Translations under genes and position numbers: made by a program
Shown here: positions 28,116 to 38,148 of the stretch, piece after piece
How positions within the stretch are numbered: position 1 is the first letter of the stretch
How the letters are laid out: each line of letters opens with the position of its first letter
Assembly: GCF_012935695.1 (NCBI RefSeq)
Contig: NZ_CP052859.1
Location: 5,869,001 to 5,933,000 of the forward strand
Direction of reading: 5' to 3'
DNA: 64,000 bases
Source of the DNA: Pseudomonas sp. ADAK18
Lineage (GTDB): Bacteria > Pseudomonadota > Gammaproteobacteria > Pseudomonadales > Pseudomonadaceae
Notes under the pieces: generated by a model
Databases searched by the model: none
Told to the model about the DNA's origin: nothing
Seen by the model: the letters and a program-made list of their open reading frames with translations, nothing else

Positions 28116-29182
28116 AGCGGTTGACGGTATTAGTGGCGTCCAGCGTGTTGCTGATGGCTTGTTCCAAGGAAGAACCGGCGCCCGAACCGGTACGTCCGGT
28201 GCTGTCGATTGAAGTGAAATCCGAGAATCAGGAAAACCTCGGCCGATTCGCCGGCACCGTCCAGGCGCGCTACGAAAGCAATCTGGGCTTTCGCGTGCCT
28301 GGCCGCATCGCGCGGCGCGCCGTTGACGTCGGCAGTGAAGTGGAGAAGGGCGCGCTGCTGGCTGTTCTCGATCCTACTGATCAACAGAACCAGTTGCGCG
28401 CTGCCCAAGGTGATCTGGCTCGGGTTGAGGCCCAGTGGATCAACGCCCAAGCCAACGCGCGGCGCCAACAGGAACTGTTCAACCGTGGCGTCGGCGCGCA
28501 GGCGCAACTGGACGTCGCCCAGACCGACCTGAAAACCACCCAGGCTTCTCTCGACCAGGCCAAGGCTTCGGTCAACCAGGCCAAGGACCAGCTCAACTAC
28601 AGCGAGTTACGCACCGACCACGCCGGCATTGTCACCGCCTGGAACGCCGAGGCCGGCCAAGTGGTCAGCGCCGGCCAGCAAGTGGTGACGCTGGCCCGTC
28701 CCGACATCAAGGAAGCGGTGATCGACCTGCCAGCCGGCCTGGCCGAGCGCTTGCCGCCCGACGTGGTGTTTCGCGTCGCCGGGCAACTGGACCTGAACGT
28801 CAACACCACCGCCACCGTGCGCGAAATCGAACCCCAGGCCCAAAGCGCCACCCGCACCCGCCGCGCGCGCCTGACCCTGGCTGAGACACCCGCGGCCTTT
28901 CGCCTGGGCACCGCCATCAGCGTGACCTTGAGTTCGGCCATTGCCCCGCGTATCGAACTGCCCCTGAGTGCCTTACAGGAAACCGACGGCAAAACCCGCA
29001 TCTGGGTGATCGATACCCAAAGCCAGACCGTGCAACCCCGAGACGTGACCCTCATCAGCCGTAACGCCGACAGCGCGTTGCTCAACGGCGGCGTCAAACC
29101 CGGCGAACGGGTGGTCAGTGCCGGCGTCAACAGCCTGAAGCCTGGGCAAAAAGTCAAAATCGACGAGGACAGCCCGCGATGA
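28112..29182 (+). CDS. triB: RND efflux membrane-fusion lipoprotein, second of two
   Basis: 356 residues; lipoprotein signal VLLMAC, then the same adaptor architecture as its neighbour (FRVPGRIARRAVDVGSEVEKG aligned with FRVGGKIIQRMVDVGDRV). The two adaptors are diverged, not recent duplicates, and presumably form a heteromeric ring between the pump and a TolC-type channel. No outer-membrane channel gene is present; TriABC of P. aeruginosa uses the separately encoded OpmH. Overlaps both neighbours by ATGA. Confidence 0.85.
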   Translation: MKRLTVLVASSVLLMACSKEEPAPEPVRPVLSIEVKSENQENLGRFAGTVQARYESNLGFRVPGRIARRAVDVGSEVEKGALLAVLDPTDQQNQLRAAQGDLARVEAQWINAQANARRQQELFNRGVGAQAQLDVAQTDLKTTQASLDQAKASVNQAKDQLNYSELRTDHAGIVTAWNAEAGQVVSAGQQVVTLARPDIKEAVIDLPAGLAERLPPDVVFRVAGQLDLNVNTTATVREIEPQAQSATRTRRARLTLAETPAAFRLGTAISVTLSSAIAPRIELPLSALQETDGKTRIWVIDTQSQTVQPRDVTLISRNADSALLNGGVKPGERVVSAGVNSLKPGQKVKIDEDSPR

Positions 29183-32100
29183 AAGGGAGTTTCAACTTAT
29201 CCGACTGGGCCCTCAAGCATCAGTCCTTCGTCTGGTACCTGATGTTCGTTGCGCTGCTGATGGGCGTGTTCTCGTACATGAACCTCGGCCGGGAAGAGGA
29301 CCCTTCGTTCACCATCAAGACCATGGTGATCCAGACCCGTTGGCCCGGTGCGACCCAGGAAGAAACCCTCAAGCAGGTCACCGACCGCATCGAGAAAAAA
29401 CTCGAAGAGCTCGACTCCCTCGACTACGTGAAAAGCTACACCCGGCCCGGTGAGTCCACGGTGTTTGTGTTCCTGCGGGACACCACCAGTGCCAAGGACA
29501 TCCCCGAGATCTGGTACCAGGTGCGCAAGAAGATCGATGACATTCGCGGCAGCTTCCCCCAAGGGTTGCAGGGACCGGCGTTCAACGACGAGTTCGGTGA
29601 TGTGTTCGGTTCAATCTACGCGTTTACTGCCGATGGTTTATCGATGCGCCAACTGCGTGATTACGTCGAGCAAGTGCGGGCAGAGGTTCGTTCGGTGCCG
29701 GGGCTGGGCAAGGTCGAGATGATCGGCCAGCAGGACGAAGTGATGTACCTGAATTTCTCCACCCGCAAACTGGCCGCCCTGGGCATCGATCAGCGGCAAG
29801 TGGTGCAGAGCCTGCAATCGCAGAATGCGGTGACCCCGGCGGGGGTGATCGAGGCGGGGCCAGAGCGGATCTCTGTGCGTACTTCCGGGCAGTTCGCGTC
29901 GGAAAAGGACTTGGCCAACGTCAACCTGCGGCTCAACGACCGGTTCTATCGGTTGGCGGACGTGGCTGAAATCAGCCGCGGCTATGTCGACCCGTCGACG
30001 CCGATGTTTCGTTTCAACGGCAAGCCGGCGATTGGTTTGGCTATCGCCATGCAGAAGGGCGGCAATATCCAGTCCTTCGGCAAGGCCCTGCACCAGCGTA
30101 TGGATGACCTGACTGCCGACTTGCCGGTGGGCGTCGGCGTGCACAAGGTGTCCGACCAGGCCGAGGTGGTGGAAGAGGCCGTCGGCGGCTTCACCAGCGC
30201 GCTGTTCGAAGCGGTGATCATCGTGTTGGTGGTGAGCTTTATCAGCCTGGGCATGCGCGCCGGGCTGGTGGTGGCGTGCTCGATTCCGCTGGTGCTGGCG
30301 CTGGTGTTTGTGTTCATGGAATACAGCGGTATCACCATGCAGCGGGTGTCGCTGGGCGCGCTGATTATCGCCCTCGGCCTGTTGGTGGATGACGCGATGA
30401 TCACCGTGGAGATGATGATCACGCGGCTGGAAAAAGGTGAGACCAAGGAACAGGCGGCGACCTACGCCTACACCTCCACGGCGTTCCCGATGTTGACCGG
30501 CACCCTGGTGACCGTGGCCGGCTTCGTGCCCATTGGCCTCAACGCCAGTTCGGCGGGTGAGTACACCTTCACCTTGTTCGCGGTGATTGCCGTGGCAATG
30601 CTGGTGTCGTGGGTGGTGGCGGTGCTGTTCGCGCCGGTGATCGGCGTACATATCCTCAGCAGCAACGTCAAACCTCACAGCGCCGAGCCTGGGCGCATTG
30701 GCCGTGTGTTCAATGGTGGGATGCTCTGGGCCATGCGCAATCGCTGGTGGGCCATCGGCATCACGGTGGCGCTGTTCGTGGCCTCGGTGTTTTCCATGCA
30801 GTTTGTGCAGAACCAGTTTTTCCCGTCTTCGGACCGCCCGGAAATTCTCGTTGACCTCAACCTGCCGCAAAACGCTTCGATCAATGAGACCCGCAAGGCC
30901 GTGGATCGTCTGGAAGCGATCATCAAGGACGACCCGGACATTGCCCGCTGGAGCACTTACATCGGCCAGGGCGCCATTCGTTTCTACCTGCCGCTGGATC
31001 AACAGTTGGAGAATCCGTACTACGCGCAGCTTGTCATCGTGAGTAAGGGCCTGAAGGAGCGGGGCGCGTTGATTGCGCAGCTGCAGAAGCGCCTGCGGGA
31101 AGATTTTGTCGGTGTGGGCAGCTTCGTGCAGCCGCTGGAAATGGGCCCGCCCGTGGGTCGTCCGATTCAGTATCGAGTGTCCGGCAAGGACATCGACCAA
31201 GTGCGTAAACACACCATCGAACTGGCGACGATGCTCGACAAAAACACTCACCTCGGCGAAATCATCTACGACTGGAACGAGCCGGGCAAAGTCCTGCGCA
31301 TCGATATCGCCCAGGACAAGGCGCGCCAGTTGGGCCTGTCTTCCGAAGACGTAGCGCAGTTGATGAACAGCGTGGTCAGCGGTGCCTCGGTGACTCAGGT
31401 GCATGACGATATCTACCTGATCAACGTGGTCGGCCGCGCCGAAGATGCCGAGCGCGGTACGCCTGAGACCTTGCAGAACCTGCAGATTGTCACGCCCAGT
31501 GGCACCTCGATTCCGCTGCTGGCGTTTGCCACGGTGCGTTACGAGCTGGAGCAACCGCTGGTGTGGCGTCGGGACCGAAAACCGACCATCACCATCAAGG
31601 CGGCGGTGCGCGATGAGATGCAGCCGACGGATCTGGTCAAGCAACTGGCACCTGAAATCGAAAAATTCAGCGCCAACTTGCCGGTGGGCTACAAGGTCGC
31701 CACCGGCGGCACCGTGGAGGAAAGCGGCAAGGCCCAAGGCCCGATTGCCAAGGTGGTGCCGCTGATGCTGTTCTTGATGGCGACCTTCTTGATGATCCAG
31801 TTGCACAGCGTGCAGAAGATGTTCCTGGTAGTCAGCGTCGCGCCGCTGGGGCTGATTGGCGTGGTGCTGGCGCTGATTCCCACGGGCACGCCCATGGGCT
31901 TTGTGGCAATCCTTGGGATCCTGGCGCTGATCGGCATCATCATCCGTAACTCGGTGATCCTGGTGACCCAGATCGACGCCTACGAGCGCGACGGCTACAC
32001 GCCGTGGGACGCGGTGGTGGAAGCCACCGAACACCGGCGCCGGCCGATCCTGCTCACGGCGGCGGCCGCCAGCCTGGGCATGATCCCCATCGCCCGGGAA

Positions 32101-32226
32101 GTGTTCTGGGGGCCGATGGCCTACGCGATGATCGGCGGGATCATCATCGCCACCTTGCTGACGCTGCTGTTCCTGCCGGCGCTGTACGTGGCCTGGTACA
32201 AGATTCGCGAGCCGAAGAAAGAATAG
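29179..32226 (+). CDS. triC: RND efflux pump, TriC-type
   Basis: 1015 residues, the length I recall for P. aeruginosa TriC. Twelve membrane segments in two halves with two large periplasmic loops. The proton-relay Asp pair is in GLLVDDAMITVEMM near residue 400, and the fourth-helix-equivalent region of the second half has IGIIIRNSVILVTQID. It exports hydrophobic toxicants using proton-motive force as part of TriABC. Start overlaps triB (ATGA). A hairpin without T-run (stem TTCCCACA/TGTGGGAA at 32237-32256) follows the stop. Confidence 0.87.
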   Translation: MKGSFNLSDWALKHQSFVWYLMFVALLMGVFSYMNLGREEDPSFTIKTMVIQTRWPGATQEETLKQVTDRIEKKLEELDSLDYVKSYTRPGESTVFVFLRDTTSAKDIPEIWYQVRKKIDDIRGSFPQGLQGPAFNDEFGDVFGSIYAFTADGLSMRQLRDYVEQVRAEVRSVPGLGKVEMIGQQDEVMYLNFSTRKLAALGIDQRQVVQSLQSQNAVTPAGVIEAGPERISVRTSGQFASEKDLANVNLRLNDRFYRLADVAEISRGYVDPSTPMFRFNGKPAIGLAIAMQKGGNIQSFGKALHQRMDDLTADLPVGVGVHKVSDQAEVVEEAVGGFTSALFEAVIIVLVVSFISLGMRAGLVVACSIPLVLALVFVFMEYSGITMQRVSLGALIIALGLLVDDAMITVEMMITRLEKGETKEQAATYAYTSTAFPMLTGTLVTVAGFVPIGLNASSAGEYTFTLFAVIAVAMLVSWVVAVLFAPVIGVHILSSNVKPHSAEPGRIGRVFNGGMLWAMRNRWWAIGITVALFVASVFSMQFVQNQFFPSSDRPEILVDLNLPQNASINETRKAVDRLEAIIKDDPDIARWSTYIGQGAIRFYLPLDQQLENPYYAQLVIVSKGLKERGALIAQLQKRLREDFVGVGSFVQPLEMGPPVGRPIQYRVSGKDIDQVRKHTIELATMLDKNTHLGEIIYDWNEPGKVLRIDIAQDKARQLGLSSEDVAQLMNSVVSGASVTQVHDDIYLINVVGRAEDAERGTPETLQNLQIVTPSGTSIPLLAFATVRYELEQPLVWRRDRKPTITIKAAVRDEMQPTDLVKQLAPEIEKFSANLPVGYKVATGGTVEESGKAQGPIAKVVPLMLFLMATFLMIQLHSVQKMFLVVSVAPLGLIGVVLALIPTGTPMGFVAILGILALIGIIIRNSVILVTQIDAYERDGYTPWDAVVEATEHRRRPILLTAAAASLGMIPIAREVFWGPMAYAMIGGIIIATLLTLLFLPALYVAWYKIREPKKE

Positions 32227-32342
32227 GCCTGAGGTGTTCCCACAGGGATGTGGGAATACTCCTGAGAATGCCGGTTTGCGCCAGGCTTCGGATCAATTGG
32301 GTTAACCTCCGAGCCTGATCCTACTTGCCAAAGGCCCGCGTC

Positions 32343-34568
32343 ATGATCCACTGCCTGCGCCACTCCCTGTTGGTTTGCGCTCTGTTGCTGTCGTCGATGG
32401 CCCACGCAGGGGCCGTGCTGGAGAACGCCCTCTGGCGCGTCGAGCTTGACCCGGCAACCCTGGCGATCCGTGTGGTCCCCGCGGATAAGCAGCCTGTGCA
32501 GGCCTCCATGGGCGTCGCCGCTCACCCTGTCAGCCAACTCACTCAAAGCGCCCAGCAGGCCTCTTGGCAATGGAGTGACGGTGTCTATCGCCTGAGCGCC
32601 AGCCTCGACCAACGTGACCTGGTCCTGACCATCACTGCCCGGGAAGCGGGTGAGCTGGATATCCTCCAGCAACCGGCCAGCGCCATGGGCCAAGGCCTGA
32701 TCTGGCCCTTGGCCGAGGGGCATTACGTGCCCGCTGGCAACATGCTTTGGCAGGACTTCCTGCTGGAGCAGGGCGATGTGAACACCACCCAGGACCTCAG
32801 CCTGCCGCTGTGGGGTGTCGATCACGGCACGTTCACGCTCAATTGGCTGCTGACCAACCCCTACAACAATCGCCTGCACTGGCAAGCCGAGGGGCAGCGG
32901 CTGGCGCTGTCTGCTCGTCACGAGTTCACGGCGCTGGACCCCACTGCACCGATGACACTGCGCTTACACCTGGGCGATGCCGATCCGTTAGCCGGGGCCA
33001 AACGCTACCGGCAATGGTTGGTGGAGCAAGGGCATTACGAGCCACTGGCGGACAAGCTGCGACAGACGCCGGACGCAGAGAAGTTGCTGGGCGCGAGCCA
33101 TATCTACCTGTGGGGCAATGACTTGCTGAGTGTTGGTGATGTGCGCGACTGGTCGCAATTACGCAAAGTGCTGCGCAGCGATCACGGCCTGGCGGGGGAG
33201 CTGCGAAGCCTGCTGGACAAGGAGTCGCTACAGGTCCTGCAGGTGACCCAACCGTTTCTTGATCGCTACCAGCAAACCACCCTGTTGCGTGGCTTGAACG
33301 CGGCGATCAATAAAAAGGCGCGTCAGGGTTGGCAAGCCGTTGCCGAACCGGACATGGAAAAACTCGCCGACGGCTACGGTGTGTTACGCGGTGAATTGGC
33401 TGCGGCGTTTTCCAGTGCCCTGACCGCAACTCCGCAAACGTGGGGCAGCACCTTGTCTGCAACCACCGTCAGCGCCTTGCAGGACGCCGGGCTCAAACGC
33501 CTGTTGCTGACCCTGGGCGAAGGCTGGGAGGGCGGGCTCTGGCACCCAGAGGCGGTACGGGCTGGCGTTGATGCCGGTTACTTGATGGCGCCTTATGACT
33601 CCTATGAAACGGCGTTATCCGCCAAGGAAAATCCGGACTGGACCACCGCGCACCTCGGCAGCAAGGTCCATCGTGACTGTGGAATCCTGCTGAAAAACGG
33701 CCAGCTCAAAACCGGCTTCCAGAAGTCCGGTTACTACACCGACCCGCGCTGCGTGCGACCACTGTTGGAGGCGCGGGTGAAGGCGGTACAGGCCAAGGCC
33801 GGCTTCAATGCCTGGTTCCTCGATGCCTACGCCACCGGCATGCTGTTCGACAGCTACGGCTCCGTCCTCAACATGACCCAGGCGCAGAACGCCGAAGGCA
33901 ACATCGATGCCGCTCGTTGGATCAACAACGTACTCAAAGTGCCGGCAGGTTCAGAAGACGGTAACGCCGTCACTGCCCAAGGCGTTCTGTTTGCCCATGG
34001 CATGCAGACACCTGTGATGGGCTGGGGCGATCGGGACATGACCCAGGACAAGCAATCGCCCTACTACGTGGGCGCCTGGTACCCGCCGGAACAGCCTGCA
34101 GTGTTCTTCAAATCTGTGCCCTTGAAAGAGCCGTTTCGCACGGTCTACTTCGCCCCGTCGATGCGTCTGCCGTTGTACCAGGCGGTGTTCCATGGCTCGG
34201 TTATCACCACCCATCACTGGTTGTTCGATAGCCTGAAACTGAGCAATGTGCAGGCCGAAAATGAACTGACCCAACTGCTGTACAACGTGCCGCCGCTGTA
34301 TCACTTGAGTGCGGCGACGCTTAAGCAACGCTTGCCGCTGATCCAGCGCCAGGACGGGTTTTTCCGGCCGTTGCACCAGCGTTTGGCGACCCAGGCCATG
34401 ACGGATTTTCGCTGGCTGACGGTGGATCGGCAGGTGCAGCAGACCACGTTTGCCGATGGCACGCGGTTGGTGGCTAACTTTGCCGGGCAGGCGCGAGAGG
34501 GTTATGCGGCGCGCAGTGTGACGGCGTTGGTGGCGGGGGAGGAGCCGGTGGTGTATCAGGTGGATTAG
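32343..34568 (+). CDS. Secreted glycoside-hydrolase-like protein, function unknown
   Basis: 741 residues with a clear Sec signal peptide (SLLVCALLLSSMAHA). The N-terminal third looks like a beta-sandwich (ALWRVELDPATLAIRVVP), as in enzymes that bind long glycans. The middle contains Asp/Trp-rich segments such as GFNAWFLDAYATGMLFDSYG, reminiscent of the GH101/DUF5696 alpha-galactosaminidase-like barrel, where an Asp after a hydrophobic strand is the nucleophile. I cannot confirm the family by alignment. It follows triC by 116 bp with its own start region; a link to efflux is not evident. Confidence 0.65.
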   Translation: MIHCLRHSLLVCALLLSSMAHAGAVLENALWRVELDPATLAIRVVPADKQPVQASMGVAAHPVSQLTQSAQQASWQWSDGVYRLSASLDQRDLVLTITAREAGELDILQQPASAMGQGLIWPLAEGHYVPAGNMLWQDFLLEQGDVNTTQDLSLPLWGVDHGTFTLNWLLTNPYNNRLHWQAEGQRLALSARHEFTALDPTAPMTLRLHLGDADPLAGAKRYRQWLVEQGHYEPLADKLRQTPDAEKLLGASHIYLWGNDLLSVGDVRDWSQLRKVLRSDHGLAGELRSLLDKESLQVLQVTQPFLDRYQQTTLLRGLNAAINKKARQGWQAVAEPDMEKLADGYGVLRGELAAAFSSALTATPQTWGSTLSATTVSALQDAGLKRLLLTLGEGWEGGLWHPEAVRAGVDAGYLMAPYDSYETALSAKENPDWTTAHLGSKVHRDCGILLKNGQLKTGFQKSGYYTDPRCVRPLLEARVKAVQAKAGFNAWFLDAYATGMLFDSYGSVLNMTQAQNAEGNIDAARWINNVLKVPAGSEDGNAVTAQGVLFAHGMQTPVMGWGDRDMTQDKQSPYYVGAWYPPEQPAVFFKSVPLKEPFRTVYFAPSMRLPLYQAVFHGSVITTHHWLFDSLKLSNVQAENELTQLLYNVPPLYHLSAATLKQRLPLIQRQDGFFRPLHQRLATQAMTDFRWLTVDRQVQQTTFADGTRLVANFAGQAREGYAARSVTALVAGEEPVVYQVD

Positions 34569-34582
34569 CGGTGGCTTTGAGT

Positions 34583-34669
34583 CCTTCGCGAGCAAGCCCG
34601 CTCCCACACTCGACCGCGTCCCCTCAGGAGAAATGCGGTCGAATGTGGGAGCGGGCTTGCTCGCGAAGG
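34583..34669. repeat. REP inverted pair
   Basis: Arms CCTTCGCGAGCAAGCCCGCT and complement at the ends, extended inside by CGACCGC/GCGGTCG; lies between convergent genes. Confidence 0.92.
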
Positions 34670-34691
34670 CGTCAGTCCAGACAACAAAGAC

Positions 34692-35318
34692 CTAAACCTT
34701 GCGCCACACACTCGCCAACCAAGGCTGCTGTTCCCGAGGCAACCCAGCCGGACGGTAGTAATGCTCCAGCTCCACAAAGCCCGCCGCCGCCAGTAACGCC
34801 TGCCAGGTTTCAAGATCATGGTAGGAACCATAACGAGGCCCATTCCAGCCTTCCTGGTTTTCACCCCGTGGATTGGAGCTGAACAACACACCACCTGCCT
34901 TCAGCGCGCCATGCAACTGCCCGAGAATGCGCGGCAGCTCTTGCTTGGGGATATGGAACAGCACCGCATTGGCGAAGATCCCGTCAAAGCGTTCGGCGGG
35001 TAGCTCGAGCTTCAAGAAGTCCTGCTGCAACACCTCGCAGCCGCTGTCGTCCCGGGCCATTTGGGCGAAGCGCTCCGAGCCATCGAGCCCGACGGCGATG
35101 TGGCCCCTGCGGGTAAAGGTCTGCAAATCCCGCCCCGGCCCGCAGCCGAAATCCAGCACGGTGAACGGAGCTTCCCCCTGGATATGCCGCAACAGCGCGT
35201 CGATGTTCTGGCTGACATCATGGTCGCGGGTGCCTTCACGGAAGTCCTCGGCCACCTGGTTGTAATGGCCGAGAGTGGTGGAGGTGATCTGGTCGAGGTC
35301 GTCGGGGGCGAGTTTCAT
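34692..35318 (-). CDS. Class I SAM-dependent methyltransferase
   Basis: 208 residues with motif I VLDFGCGPGRDL near residue 55, the acidic post-motif GLDGS, and FDGIFANAVLFHIP as motif IV. Start taken at ATG 35318 (MKLAPDDLDQ); the SD is weak and an ATG 45 nt upstream is possible. Soluble. Substrate unknown; family members methylate small molecules. It stands alone between a REP pair and the metI end. Confidence 0.78.
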   Translation of the reverse strand: MKLAPDDLDQITSTTLGHYNQVAEDFREGTRDHDVSQNIDALLRHIQGEAPFTVLDFGCGPGRDLQTFTRRGHIAVGLDGSERFAQMARDDSGCEVLQQDFLKLELPAERFDGIFANAVLFHIPKQELPRILGQLHGALKAGGVLFSSNPRGENQEGWNGPRYGSYHDLETWQALLAAAGFVELEHYYRPAGLPREQQPWLASVWRKV

Positions 35319-35426
35319 GGCAAGCGGCACCGCAAAGAGAGATTGCCCGACTATACCCCACACTGATCATTCCCTGTGGCGAGGGGGCTTGCCCCCGTTG
35401 GGCTGCGCAGCAGCCCCGCTTCTTCT

Positions 35427-36071
35427 TCAGCGCTTATTCAACCCTCGCGCCAACCGATCCCCGCCCAACTGAATCACCGCCACCAGAATCACCAACAGCA
35501 CGATCACCGTCAGCATGATCTGGCTGTCAAAACGCTGATACCCATACCGATAGGCAATATCCCCCAACCCCCCAGCGCCAATCGCCCCGGCCATGGCTGA
35601 AGAGTTGATCATCGTCACCAGGGTAATGGTGAACCCGCCGACAATCCCCGGCAGCGCCTCAGGCAACAACACATGCCAGACGATATGCCAGCGCCGGCAG
35701 CCCATGGCCTGTGCAGCCTCAATCAACCCATGGTCGACCTCACGCAGGCTGACTTCGGCTATTCGCGCAAAGAATGGCGTAGCGGCGATGGTCAGCGGCA
35801 CCACGGCGGCCCACACACCGTAAGTGGTACCGACGATCAGCCGCGTGAACGGAATCAACGCCACCATCAAAATCAGAAACGGTATGGAGCGGAACAGATT
35901 GACGAACGCCCCCAGCACCCGGTTCAACGCCGGCGCCTGGTAGATGCCGCCTTTGTCGCTGGTCACCAGGAACACCGCCAGCGGAATGCCCACCAGCAGC
36001 GCGATCAACGACGACACACCGACCATCAACAACGTGTCGATGGCGCCCTGCAATAAACGATCAAACCACAT
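35427..36071 (-). CDS. metI: Methionine ABC transporter permease
   Basis: 214-residue MetI-type permease with about five membrane segments, [18 protein letters not shown] near residue 60 and the ATPase-docking loop [24 protein letters not shown]. Start overlaps the end of metN by 11 nt. Third gene of metQ-metN-metI as transcribed. Confidence 0.92.
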   Translation of the reverse strand: MWFDRLLQGAIDTLLMVGVSSLIALLVGIPLAVFLVTSDKGGIYQAPALNRVLGAFVNLFRSIPFLILMVALIPFTRLIVGTTYGVWAAVVPLTIAATPFFARIAEVSLREVDHGLIEAAQAMGCRRWHIVWHVLLPEALPGIVGGFTITLVTMINSSAMAGAIGAGGLGDIAYRYGYQRFDSQIMLTVIVLLVILVAVIQLGGDRLARGLNKR

Positions 36072-37179
36072 AACCCAGCACCTCCACCTGTTGTGCCCAA
36101 CGCCCGGCGCGGGTGCGCAATTCTTCAGCGCCCAGGGATGAACCGGTCACTGCCAACAGCAATTGCCCAAGGGCATGGCCCTGGATTCTTTCTACCCCAC
36201 CTTGCAGCAGCCGCACCCGGCCACCGAGGGCGCTGAACAACGCGGCCAGGTCCGGTTCATCGTGGCTGGCACCGGTAAATTGCAGGCGCAACACCAGCGC
36301 CGCCTCTGCGGACGCGGGCTTGGCCTGCAAACGGCTTTGCAGCTCTTCCGGCAGCCCGTGTTGCAAGGGCGCCAGCAAGGTTTTGCTGACCTCGTGCTGC
36401 GGGTTGCCAAACACTTCCCACACCGGGCCTTGCTCGACGATCTTGCCGTGTTCCAGTACCACTACCCGGTCGCAAATTTCGCGGATCACTGCCATTTCAT
36501 GGGTGATCAAAACGATGGTCAGACCCAGGCGTTTGTTGATATCGCGCAGCAGGCCGAGGATCGATTGCGTGGTCTCCGGGTCGAGGGCTGAGGTGGCCTC
36601 GTCGCACAGCAGGATCTGCGGGTCATGCACCAAAGAACGGGCGATGCCCACCCGCTGCTTTTGCCCTCCGGACAGCTGCGCCGGATAGGCTTTGTGCTTG
36701 TCTTGCAGACCCACCAGTTCCAGCAGTTCACGCACCTTTTTTTCGCGCTGCAGCTTGGGTACGCCAGCGACTTTCAGCGGTAGCTCGACGTTCTGCCACA
36801 CGGTCTTGGCCGACATCAGGTTGAAGTGCTGGAAGATCATGCCGATGCGCCGACGCAGCGCCACCAGGTGGTCTTCGTCGAAGCCACCGATGTCCACCTG
36901 ATCAATCAACACCCGGCCGCTGCTGGGCTGCTCCAGACGGTTGATGGTACGGATCAGCGACGACTTGCCAGCACCGCTGCGGCCGATGATGCCGAACACT
37001 TCACCACGCTGGATCGCCAGGTCGATGCCTTGCAGTGCTGGTACGGTTTGACCGTCGTAGGTCTTGCCCAGGTTGATAAACCGCACATGGGCGCGATTCA
37101 GGTCGGGGTGCAACTCGGTCTGTTCGGCGTCCTTGGGCGGCGTATCGAGGTCGCGCAATTGGGCATTGGCGGCACTCAT
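36061..37179 (-). CDS. metN: Methionine ABC transporter ATP-binding protein
   Basis: 372 residues: ATPase domain (Walker [10 protein letters not shown], signature LSGGQKQR, Walker [13 protein letters not shown], switch His in ITHEMAV) plus the C-terminal NIL regulatory domain (about 290-372) that lets cytoplasmic methionine inhibit transport in the E. coli homologue. It is about 30 residues longer than E. coli MetN because of an N-terminal extension (to about residue 28). Begins 2 nt after the metQ stop. Confidence 0.92.
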   Translation of the reverse strand: MSAANAQLRDLDTPPKDAEQTELHPDLNRAHVRFINLGKTYDGQTVPALQGIDLAIQRGEVFGIIGRSGAGKSSLIRTINRLEQPSSGRVLIDQVDIGGFDEDHLVALRRRIGMIFQHFNLMSAKTVWQNVELPLKVAGVPKLQREKKVRELLELVGLQDKHKAYPAQLSGGQKQRVGIARSLVHDPQILLCDEATSALDPETTQSILGLLRDINKRLGLTIVLITHEMAVIREICDRVVVLEHGKIVEQGPVWEVFGNPQHEVSKTLLAPLQHGLPEELQSRLQAKPASAEAALVLRLQFTGASHDEPDLAALFSALGGRVRLLQGGVERIQGHALGQLLLAVTGSSLGAEELRTRAGRWAQQVEVLGYVV

Positions 37180-37181
37180 GT

Positions 37182-37991
37182 TCAGCCTTCCCAGCCAGCT
37201 TGGTACAGCTTGCCGTGAGCCTTATCCAGGGCGGCGCGTACGACGGGCGAGTGTTGGTAGATGTCGACGAATTTGATCAGGCGCGGGTCGGTTTTGCTTT
37301 TCGGCTGGATCACAAACTGAATCACGTACTCCTTGTGGTCGAGGCCGTCGAACAGCAGCGCTGACTCGGCATCGAAGGTCTTGGACAGGCGAATATAGGC
37401 CGGGTAACCCTGCACCAGGTCGGCATCGTCATAGGCACGCACCAGTTGCACGGCTTCCACTTGCAGGATCTTCAGCTTCTTCGGGTTGGCGATGATGTCT
37501 TCTTCGGTGGCCTTGTAACCGACGCCTGGCTTGAGAGTAATCAGGCCGGCCTTGGCCAGCAGTTGCAGGCCACGACCGCTGTTGATCGGGTCATTGGCAA
37601 TCGCCACGGTTGCGCCCTGAGGCAGCGCGTCGAAGCTTTTGTATTTTTTCGAGTAAAGACCGACGTTGTTGATGATTCCCGGGGCGAACGGCACCAAGTC
37701 AAATCCGGCGGCGGCCTTGGCGTTTTCCAGGAACGGGATGTGCTGGAAGTAATTCACGTCGATGTCGCCGGCGGCGAGGCTGACGTTGGGGGCGATCCAG
37801 TCGGTGAATTCCACCAGTTCGACTTTCAGGCCTTGTTTGCCGGCTTCCTCGACGGCAGCTTCCAGGGGAATGGCGAAGGCGGCGGTGGTGCCGACTTTCA
37901 GCGGTGCATCGGCGGCGAACACGGCCGAGCTAAACAACCCGAGGGCGAGAGCCAGTGCTTTGACTGGGTGGGTGAGGTGTGTGGTTTTCAT
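37182..37991 (-). CDS. metQ: Methionine-binding protein of the MetNIQ system
   Basis: 269 residues, NLPA/MetQ family, with signal peptide [15 protein letters not shown] and no lipobox. The start at 37991 is chosen because the ORF upstream of it runs through REP DNA. The protein has no Cys and no Met except the initiator, remarkable for a methionine-type transporter and consistent with synthesis under sulfur starvation. It is divergent in sequence from the orphan MetQ at 19757. First gene of the operon, 157 bp after the monooxygenase operon with a REP pair between. Confidence 0.9.
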   Translation of the reverse strand: MKTTHLTHPVKALALALGLFSSAVFAADAPLKVGTTAAFAIPLEAAVEEAGKQGLKVELVEFTDWIAPNVSLAAGDIDVNYFQHIPFLENAKAAAGFDLVPFAPGIINNVGLYSKKYKSFDALPQGATVAIANDPINSGRGLQLLAKAGLITLKPGVGYKATEEDIIANPKKLKILQVEAVQLVRAYDDADLVQGYPAYIRLSKTFDAESALLFDGLDHKEYVIQFVIQPKSKTDPRLIKFVDIYQHSPVVRAALDKAHGKLYQAGWEG

Positions 37992-38036
37992 ATCGAATTT
38001 CCAGTCAGAAGTATTGGGTTGAGCGACGAAAATTAA

Positions 38037-38140
38037 TGTGGGAGCGGGCTTGTGTGTGCGGGCTTGCTCGCGAATGCTGAGTGTCAGTTGATACATCGGG
38101 TGACTGATACACCGTATTCGCGAGCAAGCCCGCTCCCACA
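38037..38140. repeat. REP inverted pair upstream of metQ
   Basis: TGTGGGAGCGGGCTTGTGTG at the left, GCGGGCTTGCTCGCGAAT and complement inside, ending in AAGCCCGCTCCCACA; a partial internal duplication of the left unit (TGTGTGTGCGGGCTTG) is visible. Confidence 0.88.
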
Positions 38141-38148
38141 TTTTTGGT

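Noticed and set aside
29638..32034. 798-codon minus-strand ORF opposite triC
   Set aside because: His/Arg/Gln-rich shadow translation without any family motif; triC on the other strand is unambiguous.
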